A stretch of DNA of 6,424 nucleotides from Sandaracinaceae bacterium (GTDB taxonomy: Bacteria > Myxococcota_A > Polyangia > Polyangiales > Houyiibacteriaceae): contig JAAZAH010000396.1 of the NCBI GenBank assembly GCA_012514415.1, forward strand, positions 1 to 6,424, read 5' to 3'. Position numbers and translations under genes: made by a program. The notes under the pieces were generated by a model that saw nothing but the letters and a program-made list of their open reading frames with translations, ran no database searches and had not been told where the DNA came from. The first letter of the stretch is position 1. Every line of letters starts with the position of its first letter. Below, one piece after another: positions 1-5,679 of the stretch.

Positions 1-623
1 CAGCAAAGCGCATCGACGATGGCGAGGCAGTGATCGCCATCTCCATTTTCTCCGCCGCCATTGTCGCCGCCATTGCCCGGTCCGCAGTGTTTCCCGCCGT
101 GCTTCTTGCAGTCATGCTTCGGAGGCTCCTTGCAGTGCTTCCCGCCGTGCTTCTTGCAGTCATGCTTCGGGGGCTCCTTGCAGTGCTTCCCGCCGTGCTT
201 CTTGCAGTCATGCTTCGGGGGTTCCTTGCAATCTTTCCCGCCGTGCTTCTTGCACGGGTCGACAGGCGGCTCTTCGCAATATTTCCCGCCATGCTTCTCA
301 CAGAGATCGACGGGCTCTTCGCAAACATCACCATTGTGCTTTAAACACACAATCGGCGTGTCAGGTTCGCAGGACTCACCATTGTGCTTTTCACAATGAC
401 CCGGGATGGGAACGCAGCTCTTCCCATCTTTATGCATGATGCAGGGCCACTGATTCCCCGCACCGTCCACCATCTGGCACTTATTGTTCGCGTCGCAGTT
501 CACCTCAACTTTCGACGCGTCGCCCATGTCCTCGGCTGTGGATGCGTCGTCACAGCCGGCGATTAGACCGATTGAAAGCGCAAGCGATAGCGCGATTCCG
601 AAACGTTTACCCATCTTGCTCAT
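1..623 (-). CDS. Cys/His/Lys-rich tandem-repeat lipoprotein, C-terminus beyond the window
   Basis: I do not recognise this family. The minus-strand frame opens at ATG 623-621 and stays open to position 1, giving 207 residues with no stop, so the 3' end is missing. A GGAGGGGG Shine-Dalgarno (632-639) supports this start; a second Met is at residue 4. Residues 1-24 are a lipoprotein signal: basic MSKMGKR, a hydrophobic core, then lipobox LIAGC with Cys24. A short Asp/Ser/Ala-rich tether follows. Cys43, Cys49, Cys61 and Cys70 lead into seven units of CxKHxGxxCxEP(x4), mostly 16 residues long, at residues 77-180. A degenerate unit, CIMHKDGKSC, is at 61-70. A Gly/Asn/Asp-rich linker (181-198) follows, then CLAIVDALC. 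The coding frame is clear because lipobox, tether and repeat agree only in this frame. Likely an envelope protein. The paired Cys with His and Lys suggest disulfide-bonded modules or metal binding, but function is unknown. It diverges from the GH3 gene. Confidence 0.85.
   Translation of the reverse strand, partial: MSKMGKRFGIALSLALSIGLIAGCDDASTAEDMGDASKVEVNCDANNKCQMVDGAGNQWPCIMHKDGKSCVPIPGHCEKHNGESCEPDTPIVCLKHNGDVCEEPVDLCEKHGGKYCEEPPVDPCKKHGGKDCKEPPKHDCKKHGGKHCKEPPKHDCKKHGGKHCKEPPKHDCKKHGGKHCGPGNGGDNGGGENGDGDHCLAIVDALC
84..395 (-). repeat. Tandem 48-bp coding repeat, seven units (last one partial)
   Basis: Read on the minus strand, units begin at 395, 347, 302, 254, 206, 158 and 110. All have 48-bp spacing except the 347 unit, which is 45 bp. 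Consensus protein unit: CKKHGGKHCKEPPKHD. The units starting at 206 and 158 differ at one base of 48 by eye. The unit at 254 differs from the one at 206 at four. The units nearest the signal peptide are more diverged (CEKHNGES, CLKHNGDV). The last unit keeps only CKKHGGKHC before the Gly-rich linker. The period is a multiple of three, so copy changes preserve the frame, and the repeat opens several false frames on the opposite strand. Confidence 0.93.
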
Positions 624-631
624 TTCCAATT

Positions 632-639
632 CCCCCTCC
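632..639 (-). promoter_or_regulatory. Shine-Dalgarno of the repeat lipoprotein
   Basis: Read on the minus strand the sequence is GGAGGGGG, eight bases before ATG 623-621. It is the strongest ribosome binding site in the window and fixes the lipoprotein start. I found no convincing -10/-35 pair upstream of it. Confidence 0.7.
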
Positions 640-765
640 GATGGGCGTTTGAGAGCGCAGCCCTACGCTGCCTATGGCTGCCTTGGCGGGCGGCCAGACG
701 CCTCCCCTCGCCCGATTTCCCACAATGTACGGAGCGACCCCGAGATGGATACCCGGAGCGTGGGT

Positions 766-820
766 GGGAGCGTTTCACAGACGGCGATCGCGACCGTGGG
801 ATACGAACGCTTCCGCTCCC
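766..820. repeat. Imperfect inverted repeat upstream of GH3 gene
   Basis: The left arm GGGAGCGTT (766-774) can pair with either AACGC (806-810) or CGCTCCC (814-820); using both leaves a small bulge. Inside it, ACGG (781-784) pairs with CCGT (794-797) around a nine-base loop. No T-run follows, so it is not an intrinsic terminator. It could be a regulator site or an mRNA leader structure, or chance in GC-rich DNA. Confidence 0.3.
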
Positions 821-868
821 GGAACTTCCCCGTATCAACGGTCGCCAATGTCCGCTATCCTCGAGTCC

Positions 869-3058
869 ATGGCTTTTCGCGCTCTTCATTCACTCCGGGG
901 ACTGCTCTTCATTTTCCTTATGCCGCTGAGCCTCGCAGCCTGCGGCTCCAAAGAAGACGACGAGCCGGATGCACGCGATGACGCCTCGACGGAGGTGGAA
1001 TGCGTCGAGCTCCCCCCCTTTAAGCGCCTCGATCGCGCCCCGACGCCGGAAGAGATCGCCTATTGTCCTCGCGACGCCAAAGCGATACGGGAGCGCGTCG
1101 AGGAAATCCTCGAAGAGCTCACCATCGATGAGAAGATCGCCCTCATGGCCGGCAGAGGCCTGCTGCCGATTTCAGGCACGTGGAGCACACCTTCCATCGG
1201 TGCAATGCCCGGCTTTCGCATGATCGACGGGCCGCGCGGCGTCGCAAACACGGCCCAACAGAAGACCACGGCTTTCCCCGTCGCGATGATGCGGGCGGCG
1301 AGCTTCGATCCGGAGCTCGAGCGCAGAATCGGAGCGGCCATCGCGAAAGAAACCAAGGCCGTAGGCTCCGATGTGCTCCTCGCCCCAACCGCCAACATCC
1401 TATTTCATCCGCGATGGGGTCGCGCGCAGGAAACCTACGGTGAAGATTCGTTCTTGATGGGAGAGCTCGCTACCGCGTTCATCGAGGGAGCTCAGAACGA
1501 GGGCGTCCTCGCCACCATCAAGCATTATGCCGTCAATAGCATTGAGAACACCCGCCTCGAGGTCGATGTGAGCATCGATGAGCGCACGCTCCGCGAGATC
1601 TACCTTCCGCATTTCAAGAAGGCCGTTCAAGAGGGCAAGGTCGCGGCGGTGATGACCGCGTACAATCGCGTCAACGGCGCCTACGCCAGCGAGAACGAAG
1701 CGCTCCTCTCCATCCTCTACGACGAATGGAATTTCGCCGGCTTCACCATGAGCGATTGGGTCTTCGGCACGCACGACACCGAAAAAGCCATCAAGGCCGG
1801 CCTCGATCTCGAGATGCCCGTCGGGCAGATCTACGGCAGACCGCTCAGCGACGCCGTCTGCACAGGCGCGGTTGATGTCGCGCTCCTCGATCGTTCACTC
1901 CGTCGCACCGTCTTCGCCGCACTCTGCTACGGGCTCGACGCCATCCCGAATCGCGGCGCGATCCAACCCGACGAGCTCGAGCGGCCCGAGACGCTCGAGC
2001 TTGCCCGAGAGGCCGCACGCCGCGGAGCGGTTCTTCTCAAAAACCAAGATGCCGCTCTCCCCCTCGATGCGACGGATGTCACCGTTGCCCTCCTCGGACG
2101 ACTGGCCGACCGCCCCAATATCGGCGATGGCGGCTCAAGTCGCGTGCTCACGAGCGAGGTCATCACCGTCCGGCAAGGCCTCATGGAGCGCATCGGCGAG
2201 CGCCTCCATTTCGTCGACGCGAACGAGGCTGAGCCGGGCGCGGAAGTGGCGGCCATCCAAAACGCCGATGTCGTCTTGCTCGTCGTGGGGCTTACGGGCG
2301 ATGACGAGGGCGAGTTCATCTTGGGGCGGGGAGGCGATCGCACCTCGCTCCGGCTGCTCGATGAGGATCTGGCCCTCATCGAGCGCGCCGTAGCGCTCGC
2401 CGGCGATAAACGCGTCATCGTGATCCTGGAGGGCGGAGCGGCGTTCACCGTCAATGAGTTCGTCGATGATGTCGATGCCGTCGTCATGGCATTTTATCCA
2501 GGCTCGCGCGGCGGAGAGGCGCTCGCCGATCTTCTTTTTGGCGATGCGAACTTTACAGGACGCCTTCCATTCAGCGTCCCCTTCGATGAAGAGGCGCTCC
2601 CCGAATTCGATAACGTGAGTCTCGAGGTGACCTACCCCAAGCTTCACGGTTACCTCCTCCTCGAGCCCGAAGACATGCGCTATCCCTTCGGCTACGGGCT
2701 TTCCTACACGGACTTCGCATATTCCGATCGAGCGCTCGTCGCCATCGACGATGACCGCATCCGCGTGCGCGTCACCGTGCAGAATACCGGCGCGCGAAAG
2801 GGCATCGAGATCGTCCAAGCCTACGTCGAATATCCTGGGAGCATCCCGCGCGCGAAACGTGCGCTTAAAGCCTTCGCAACCGTCGAACTCGAAGCAGGGG
2901 CCTCGAAGCCGGTGGACCTCGAGATCGCGATCGACGACCTGCGTTATTACGATACCGTGAGCGGGAAGTTCGACCTCGAGGAGGGAGAGCACCGGATCCG
3001 AATCGCGGCGCATGCGGGCGAGACGGATGTGCCTTCAATCGCTGTGAACCTACCCTGA
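869..3058 (+). CDS. Glycoside hydrolase family 3 lipoprotein (beta-glucosidase-like)
   Basis: Retaining exo-glycosidase of family GH3, probably releasing terminal sugars from beta-glucosides outside the cytoplasm; the exact substrate cannot be read from sequence. From Met869 it has 729 residues. Residues 1-25 are a lipoprotein signal (MAFRALHSLR, hydrophobic core, LAAC with Cys25), followed by an acidic tether. The barrel domain (about 75-360) shows DGPRGV (Asp120), QETYGED, IKHYAVN (Lys218-His219) and the nucleophile motif TMSDW (Asp296). The alpha/beta sandwich (about 385-605) has GAVLLKNQDAALPL. The likely acid/base lies in DDEGE (Glu480 or Glu482). PFGYGLSYTDF (about 606-616) leads to a fibronectin-III-like domain containing VQNTGARKGIEIVQAYV (635-653). 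An in-frame ATG at 848 is possible but adds an acidic residue to the signal n-region; ATG 674 is unlikely. No start has a good Shine-Dalgarno. Ser/Gly after the lipid Cys suggests outer-membrane sorting (inference). Confidence 0.93.
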   Translation: MAFRALHSLRGLLFIFLMPLSLAACGSKEDDEPDARDDASTEVECVELPPFKRLDRAPTPEEIAYCPRDAKAIRERVEEILEELTIDEKIALMAGRGLLPISGTWSTPSIGAMPGFRMIDGPRGVANTAQQKTTAFPVAMMRAASFDPELERRIGAAIAKETKAVGSDVLLAPTANILFHPRWGRAQETYGEDSFLMGELATAFIEGAQNEGVLATIKHYAVNSIENTRLEVDVSIDERTLREIYLPHFKKAVQEGKVAAVMTAYNRVNGAYASENEALLSILYDEWNFAGFTMSDWVFGTHDTEKAIKAGLDLEMPVGQIYGRPLSDAVCTGAVDVALLDRSLRRTVFAALCYGLDAIPNRGAIQPDELERPETLELAREAARRGAVLLKNQDAALPLDATDVTVALLGRLADRPNIGDGGSSRVLTSEVITVRQGLMERIGERLHFVDANEAEPGAEVAAIQNADVVLLVVGLTGDDEGEFILGRGGDRTSLRLLDEDLALIERAVALAGDKRVIVILEGGAAFTVNEFVDDVDAVVMAFYPGSRGGEALADLLFGDANFTGRLPFSVPFDEEALPEFDNVSLEVTYPKLHGYLLLEPEDMRYPFGYGLSYTDFAYSDRALVAIDDDRIRVRVTVQNTGARKGIEIVQAYVEYPGSIPRAKRALKAFATVELEAGASKPVDLEIAIDDLRYYDTVSGKFDLEEGEHRIRIAAHAGETDVPSIAVNLP

Positions 3059-3112
3059 CACTGTGCGAGCGCGATGCGCGCGAGGCATAGGACGTCGAGT
3101 CGCGCGAACTTC

Positions 3113-3140
3113 CCGACAAACCCGCGCGGCGCGCTACACT
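3113..3140 (+). promoter_or_regulatory. Candidate sigma-70 promoter for isopentenyl isomerase gene
   Basis: A -35-like CCGACA (3113-3118) and a -10-like TACACT (3135-3140) are 16 bases apart. Each matches four of six consensus bases. The -10 ends eight bases before ATG 3149, so transcription would begin at or next to the start codon. No Shine-Dalgarno is present. The gap after the GH3 stop (3059-3148) holds only a weak GCGCG/CGCGC hairpin at 3069-3081 with no T-run. Confidence 0.45.
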
Positions 3141-3148
3141 GGACCGCG

Positions 3149-4204
3149 ATGAGCAACGAAGGAGACATCAAAAAACGAAAGCTCGATCACCTCGAGCTCT
3201 GCGCAAGCGATCAGGTCTCCTTCAAAGAGCAGACGACCCTCCTCGAATGCGTACGCTTCCTCCACTCGAGCCTGCCCGAGCTTTCGCTCGATGAGATCGA
3301 TCTCTCGGTCCGGTTTTTAGGGAAGGAGCTGCGCGCCCCGATTCTCATCGCCGGAATGACGGGTGGGCATGAACGCTCGCGTGAGATCAACCGAGGACTT
3401 GCGCGCGTCGCCGAAGAGCGTGGCTATGCCTTTGGCCTCGGGAGCCAGCGCGCCCTCCTCCGCGATCCTTCGCTCCGATCGACTTATGAGGTACGCGATA
3501 TCGCTCCCACCCTGCCGCTTCTGGGGAACCTCGGCGTCATCCAAGCGCGCGAGCTCGAGGCGAAGGTCATTCGCGACTCCCTCGCGAGCCTCGGCGCCGA
3601 CGCGCTCTGCCTTCATATGAACCCCGCCATGGAGCTCATCCAAGAAGAAGGCGATCGGGATTTTCGCGGTGGACTCCGGACCTTTGAGCGATTGGGGAGC
3701 GAGCTCGGGCTCCCAATCATCGCCAAAGAAACAGGCGCAGGCATCAGCTTTGATACAGCGCACGCCCTCCACCAAATCGGGATCCGTTATATCGACACTT
3801 CGGGCGCTGGAGGCACGTCTTGGGTCGGTGTCGAGACACTGCGCGCCGAAGGAGCGAGGCAGCGCCTCGGGGAACTCCTCTGGGATTGGGGCATCCCCAC
3901 CGCCGCATCCATCGTCCACGCCGTCCGGGCCGGGCACCATACGATCGCGACAGGCGGCATCCAAACCGGACTCGATATCGCGCGGGCGATCGCCCTCGGC
4001 GCCGATCTCGCCGGCATCGCTCGGGGCGCATACCAGGCCTTCCACGAAGGCGGTGAAGCTTCCGTCCACGCCCTCTTCGACCAGATCGAATTGGAACTCC
4101 GCTCGGTGATGCTCCTCGTCGGGGCGGCCGATCTTGCGGCCCTCCAAGACGCGCCCAAGCTCATCCGTGGCGAGCTTCGCGACTACCTCGAGCTCATCGA
4201 ATGA
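3149..4204 (+). CDS. fni: Type 2 isopentenyl-diphosphate delta-isomerase (FMN-dependent)
   Basis: Interconverts isopentenyl and dimethylallyl diphosphate in the cytoplasm, using reduced FMN and a divalent metal. It belongs to isoprenoid synthesis and is typical of organisms with the mevalonate pathway. From Met3149 there are 351 residues, normal for the family. Motifs in order: RKLDHLELC near the N-terminus; IAGMTGGH (FMN and substrate loop, Gly69-His74); GLGSQRALL; LGNLGV; LHMNPAMELIQEEGD (His156, Asn158, Glu162); AKETGAG (Lys193); TSGAGGTSW (from Ser218); and the FMN phosphate loop TGGIQTGLD (Gly269-Asp276) followed by IALGADLAGIAR. The family usually reads HLNxxQE where this protein reads HMNPAME, so Met161 replaces a Gln linked to proton transfer. 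An in-frame ATG at 3074 would add 25 residues outside the family profile and lies upstream of the -10 box, so I chose 3149. No other mevalonate gene is present here. It overlaps the next gene tail to tail by 11 bases. Confidence 0.93.
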   Translation: MSNEGDIKKRKLDHLELCASDQVSFKEQTTLLECVRFLHSSLPELSLDEIDLSVRFLGKELRAPILIAGMTGGHERSREINRGLARVAEERGYAFGLGSQRALLRDPSLRSTYEVRDIAPTLPLLGNLGVIQARELEAKVIRDSLASLGADALCLHMNPAMELIQEEGDRDFRGGLRTFERLGSELGLPIIAKETGAGISFDTAHALHQIGIRYIDTSGAGGTSWVGVETLRAEGARQRLGELLWDWGIPTAASIVHAVRAGHHTIATGGIQTGLDIARAIALGADLAGIARGAYQAFHEGGEASVHALFDQIELELRSVMLLVGAADLAALQDAPKLIRGELRDYLELIE

Positions 4205-4206
4205 GC
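4192..4206. other. Small hairpin containing both convergent stop codons
   Basis: GCTCAT and ATGAGC form a perfect six-base stem around loop CGA. The isomerase TGA (4202-4204) and the minus-strand TGA of the peroxiredoxin (4196-4194) both lie in the stem. No T-tract follows on either strand, so it is a weak terminator candidate at best. Confidence 0.35.
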
Positions 4207-4742
4207 CCGAGCTCGGCTGCATCCTTCAGGATCTCGCCGGAATGAACGCCCGGATCCACGTCGGGATAGTTCTTTCGCACGATCCCGGATTCATCGATTA
4301 AGAAGCTGCGGCGCTGATGCATCCCGAACGTTCGCCCCACGCCGAAGGCGCGCGCGATCTCTCCCTCTGCATCGGAGATGAGGCTGTACTGGAGCCCATG
4401 CTCGTCGGCAAATTGCCGATGACTTTCGAGCGAGTCCGCGCTCACGCCGATCAACCGAATCCCCGCCTCGTCATAACGTTCGAACGCATCGCGGAAGGCG
4501 CACGCCTCTTTTGTGCATCCGGGAGTCCCATCTTTCGGGTAAAAGAAAACGACGCTGGGCTGATCGAGCGGGAAGCGGATCGTCTCACCACGATGATCCT
4601 CGGCTGTGAAGCTCGGCGCCCTCTTCCCGGGCTCGAGTAGGCCCTTCTCGCCGTCGGGGCGGGTCGGAGTCGAGCACCCCGAGGACGCAAAAACGATGGA
4701 GCAAAATGCCGTGAGGATCAGAGCCGGGAATACATAACGCAT
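4194..4742 (-). CDS. PrxQ/BCP-type peroxiredoxin, lipoprotein form
   Basis: Thiol peroxidase of the AhpC/TSA superfamily, PrxQ (bacterioferritin comigratory protein) subgroup, reducing hydrogen peroxide and organic hydroperoxides. It has 182 residues, longer than the usual cytoplasmic form of about 155 because of an N-terminal signal. Residues 1-23 are a lipoprotein signal: MRYVF, a hydrophobic core, then ASSGC with Cys23. The -3 Ser is not ideal, so lipidation is probable rather than certain. The peroxidatic motif is YPKDGTPGCTKEACAFRD, with peroxidatic Cys76 and resolving Cys81 in the C-x4-C spacing typical of PrxQ. GVSADSLESH and RRSFLIDESG (likely active-site Arg) complete the fold. An envelope location would need a periplasmic thiol donor, which is not encoded here. 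It is divergent from the TVP38 gene across a 74-base gap and convergent with the isomerase. Start ATG 4742-4740 has no Shine-Dalgarno but a close TAAAAT box. Confidence 0.93.
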   Translation of the reverse strand: MRYVFPALILTAFCSIVFASSGCSTPTRPDGEKGLLEPGKRAPSFTAEDHRGETIRFPLDQPSVVFFYPKDGTPGCTKEACAFRDAFERYDEAGIRLIGVSADSLESHRQFADEHGLQYSLISDAEGEIARAFGVGRTFGMHQRRSFLIDESGIVRKNYPDVDPGVHSGEILKDAAELGLIR

Positions 4743-4748
4743 CGATCA

Positions 4749-4754
4749 ATTTTA
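4749..4754 (-). promoter_or_regulatory. Candidate -10 box for peroxiredoxin gene
   Basis: Read on the minus strand this is TAAAAT (five of six to TATAAT), with six bases between it and ATG 4742-4740. Transcription would start at or beside the ATG, giving a leaderless mRNA. The hexamer 17 bases upstream is GGGAAA, a poor -35. Confidence 0.45.
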
Positions 4755-4790
4755 CCACGCCTCATGACGTGTTTCCCATCAAACTTCGTT

Positions 4791-4796
4791 TAGACT
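4791..4796 (+). promoter_or_regulatory. Candidate -10 box for TVP38-family gene
   Basis: TAGACT matches four of six -10 bases and is 20 bases before ATG 4817, predicting a leader of about 14 bases. No clear -35 is seen: ATGACG (4764-4769) is 21 bases upstream, which is too far. The 74-base gap 4743-4816 must hold both divergent promoters. Confidence 0.35.
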
Positions 4797-4816
4797 ATGA
4801 ATGACTCCAAGCGCCG

Positions 4817-5569
4817 ATGACTCCGACGAAAACGCCTCCGAGCGATCTGCCTGAAGATCGCGCTCTTCAGCAGATCCGAAACGTCCGCCCTCCCCCACTT
4901 GCTCGCCTTCGTCTGATGATCGGACTCCTCTTTTTCGTCTTCGTCGTCTACTTCATCGCCGGTCCGATGAAAAACGCCGATATGGAGAGCGTCCGCGCGA
5001 GTGTCGCGGCGATGGGCGCGCTCGGCATCCTCGTCTATCTCGGCGCGTTTACCCTTCTTCAACCCTTTGGCATCTCTAGCCATTTCTTCTGTTTTTCGGC
5101 CGCCATGATCTGGGGCTTTCCTGGCGCCTTCTTCCTCACTTGGATCGGGGGAACGCTCGCAACGATCGCCACCTTTGGCTTCGCTCGCTACATGGCGCGT
5201 GATTTTATCGAAGGCAGTATTCCTCGGCGTTTCGAGAACCTTCATCGCAACCTCGGCTCTTCAAGCTTCCGCTCCATCGCCACACTCCGAGCCATCTTTT
5301 GGTGCGCTCCTCCCATCGGCCTCGCCCTCGGCGTCAGCCGATTCCCCGGATGGAAGCATCATCTCGCGACCTTTGTCGGCTCGCTCCCCTCGGTTGCACT
5401 CTCCTGCCTTTTTGCTGCCGGGCTTCGTGAGGCCATCGATACGGGAGACTATACTTCGGGCGTCTTCATCGGTGCGGTGCTCACCTTCGCCGTTTTCCTA
5501 TCGATTGTGATCTATTCAGGCGTCACACTCCTCAATAAGGGCCGCGCCCAAAAGCCAGAATCCGCGTGA
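4817..5569 (+). CDS. TVP38/TMEM64 (VTT-domain) family integral membrane protein
   Basis: Polytopic inner-membrane protein of the TVP38/TMEM64, DedA-related VTT superfamily. Members have been tied to lipid scrambling or transport and membrane homeostasis; the substrate here is unknown. Its 250 residues are within the family range. A charged, Pro-rich cytoplasmic N-terminus (1-32) precedes a first membrane helix (33-49). Further hydrophobic segments lie at about 63-85, 89-122, 154-173, 183-203 and 214-239. Family hallmarks are the Gly-rich re-entrant-like stretch WGFPGAFFLTWIGGTLATIA (99-118), then FGFARYMARDF (120-130) with the conserved Arg124. TLRAIFWCAPPIGLALGVSR (156-175) and FVGSLP (186-191) follow. 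ATG 4817 is the first in-frame start after an in-frame TGA at 4802-4804. Two out-of-frame ATGs precede it (4797, 4801). No Shine-Dalgarno is present. The gap to GAPDH is 110 bases. Confidence 0.87.
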   Translation: MTPTKTPPSDLPEDRALQQIRNVRPPPLARLRLMIGLLFFVFVVYFIAGPMKNADMESVRASVAAMGALGILVYLGAFTLLQPFGISSHFFCFSAAMIWGFPGAFFLTWIGGTLATIATFGFARYMARDFIEGSIPRRFENLHRNLGSSSFRSIATLRAIFWCAPPIGLALGVSRFPGWKHHLATFVGSLPSVALSCLFAAGLREAIDTGDYTSGVFIGAVLTFAVFLSIVIYSGVTLLNKGRAQKPESA

Positions 5570-5571
5570 AT

Positions 5572-5599
5572 TCGACGTAACGTGAGAGGGCGCTATAGC
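5572..5599 (+). promoter_or_regulatory. Candidate promoter for GAPDH gene
   Basis: A -35-like TCGACG (5572-5577) and a -10-like TATAGC (5594-5599) are separated by 16 bases; each matches four of six. The predicted leader is about 74 bases. GCTATAGC (5592-5599) is also an eight-base palindrome, which could be an operator instead. No terminator for the preceding gene is seen here. Confidence 0.35.
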
Positions 5600-5679
5600 T
5601 CCGTGTTCCGGCGCGCGCGCTACGGCGAGAACTCTCCCGGAATCCCCACAACCTTCGGCCATTCTTTTTCGAGAAAGAC

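Larger units (their letters stand above)
624..868. promoter_or_regulatory. Divergent intergenic region between repeat lipoprotein and GH3 gene
   Basis: This 245-base gap must hold the promoters for both divergent genes. A plus-strand frame continuous with the GH3 gene is open from ATG 674, but its translation (Arg/Pro/Trp-rich, before a clear signal peptide) does not look like protein. Visible structure: GGAGCG occurs three times in direct orientation (731-736, 755-760, 767-772). An imperfect hairpin spans 766-820. Small inverted repeats (GCAGC 657-661 with GCTGC 667-671) lie closer to the lipoprotein. I could not identify sigma-70 boxes with confidence on either strand. Confidence 0.4.

Noticed and set aside
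30..344. Plus-strand frame encoding hydrophobic repeats (LLAVLPAVLLAVML-like), resembling a membrane repeat protein
   Set aside because: It is the antisense shadow of the 48-bp repeat. The minus strand has a Shine-Dalgarno, a signal peptide with lipobox and a coherent Cys/His unit; this frame has no start signal and stops outside the repeat.
61..399. Plus-strand Cys-rich repeat frame (CFPPCFLQSC-like)
   Set aside because: Same repeat in another antisense frame. A 48-base period without stops opens several frames at once. No start signals and no signal peptide.
1..623. CRISPR-like array from regularly spaced repeats
   Set aside because: The repeats are contiguous 48-bp coding units with no unique spacers, the period is a multiple of three, and variation follows codons.
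674..868. N-terminal extension of the GH3 protein from ATG 674
   Set aside because: The added 58-65 residues precede a complete lipoprotein signal peptide and are Arg/Pro/Trp-rich, as noncoding GC-rich DNA often translates.
620..889. Minus-strand 89-residue Arg/Ser-rich ORF in the divergent gap
   Set aside because: Overlaps the Shine-Dalgarno and start of the lipoprotein and the start of the GH3 gene; low-complexity composition without recognisable motifs.
2135..3013. Minus-strand 292-codon ORF opposite the GH3 gene
   Set aside because: Antisense shadow; the plus strand has clear GH3 catalytic and fibronectin-III-like motifs throughout.
3069..3081. GCGCG/CGCGC hairpin after the GH3 stop as an intrinsic terminator
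   Set aside because: Only a five-base stem with a three-base loop and no downstream T-tract; expected by chance in such GC-rich DNA.
3317..4222. Minus-strand 301-codon ORF opposite fni
   Set aside because: Antisense shadow of a well-matched isomerase; no domain motifs, and it overlaps the real peroxiredoxin gene.
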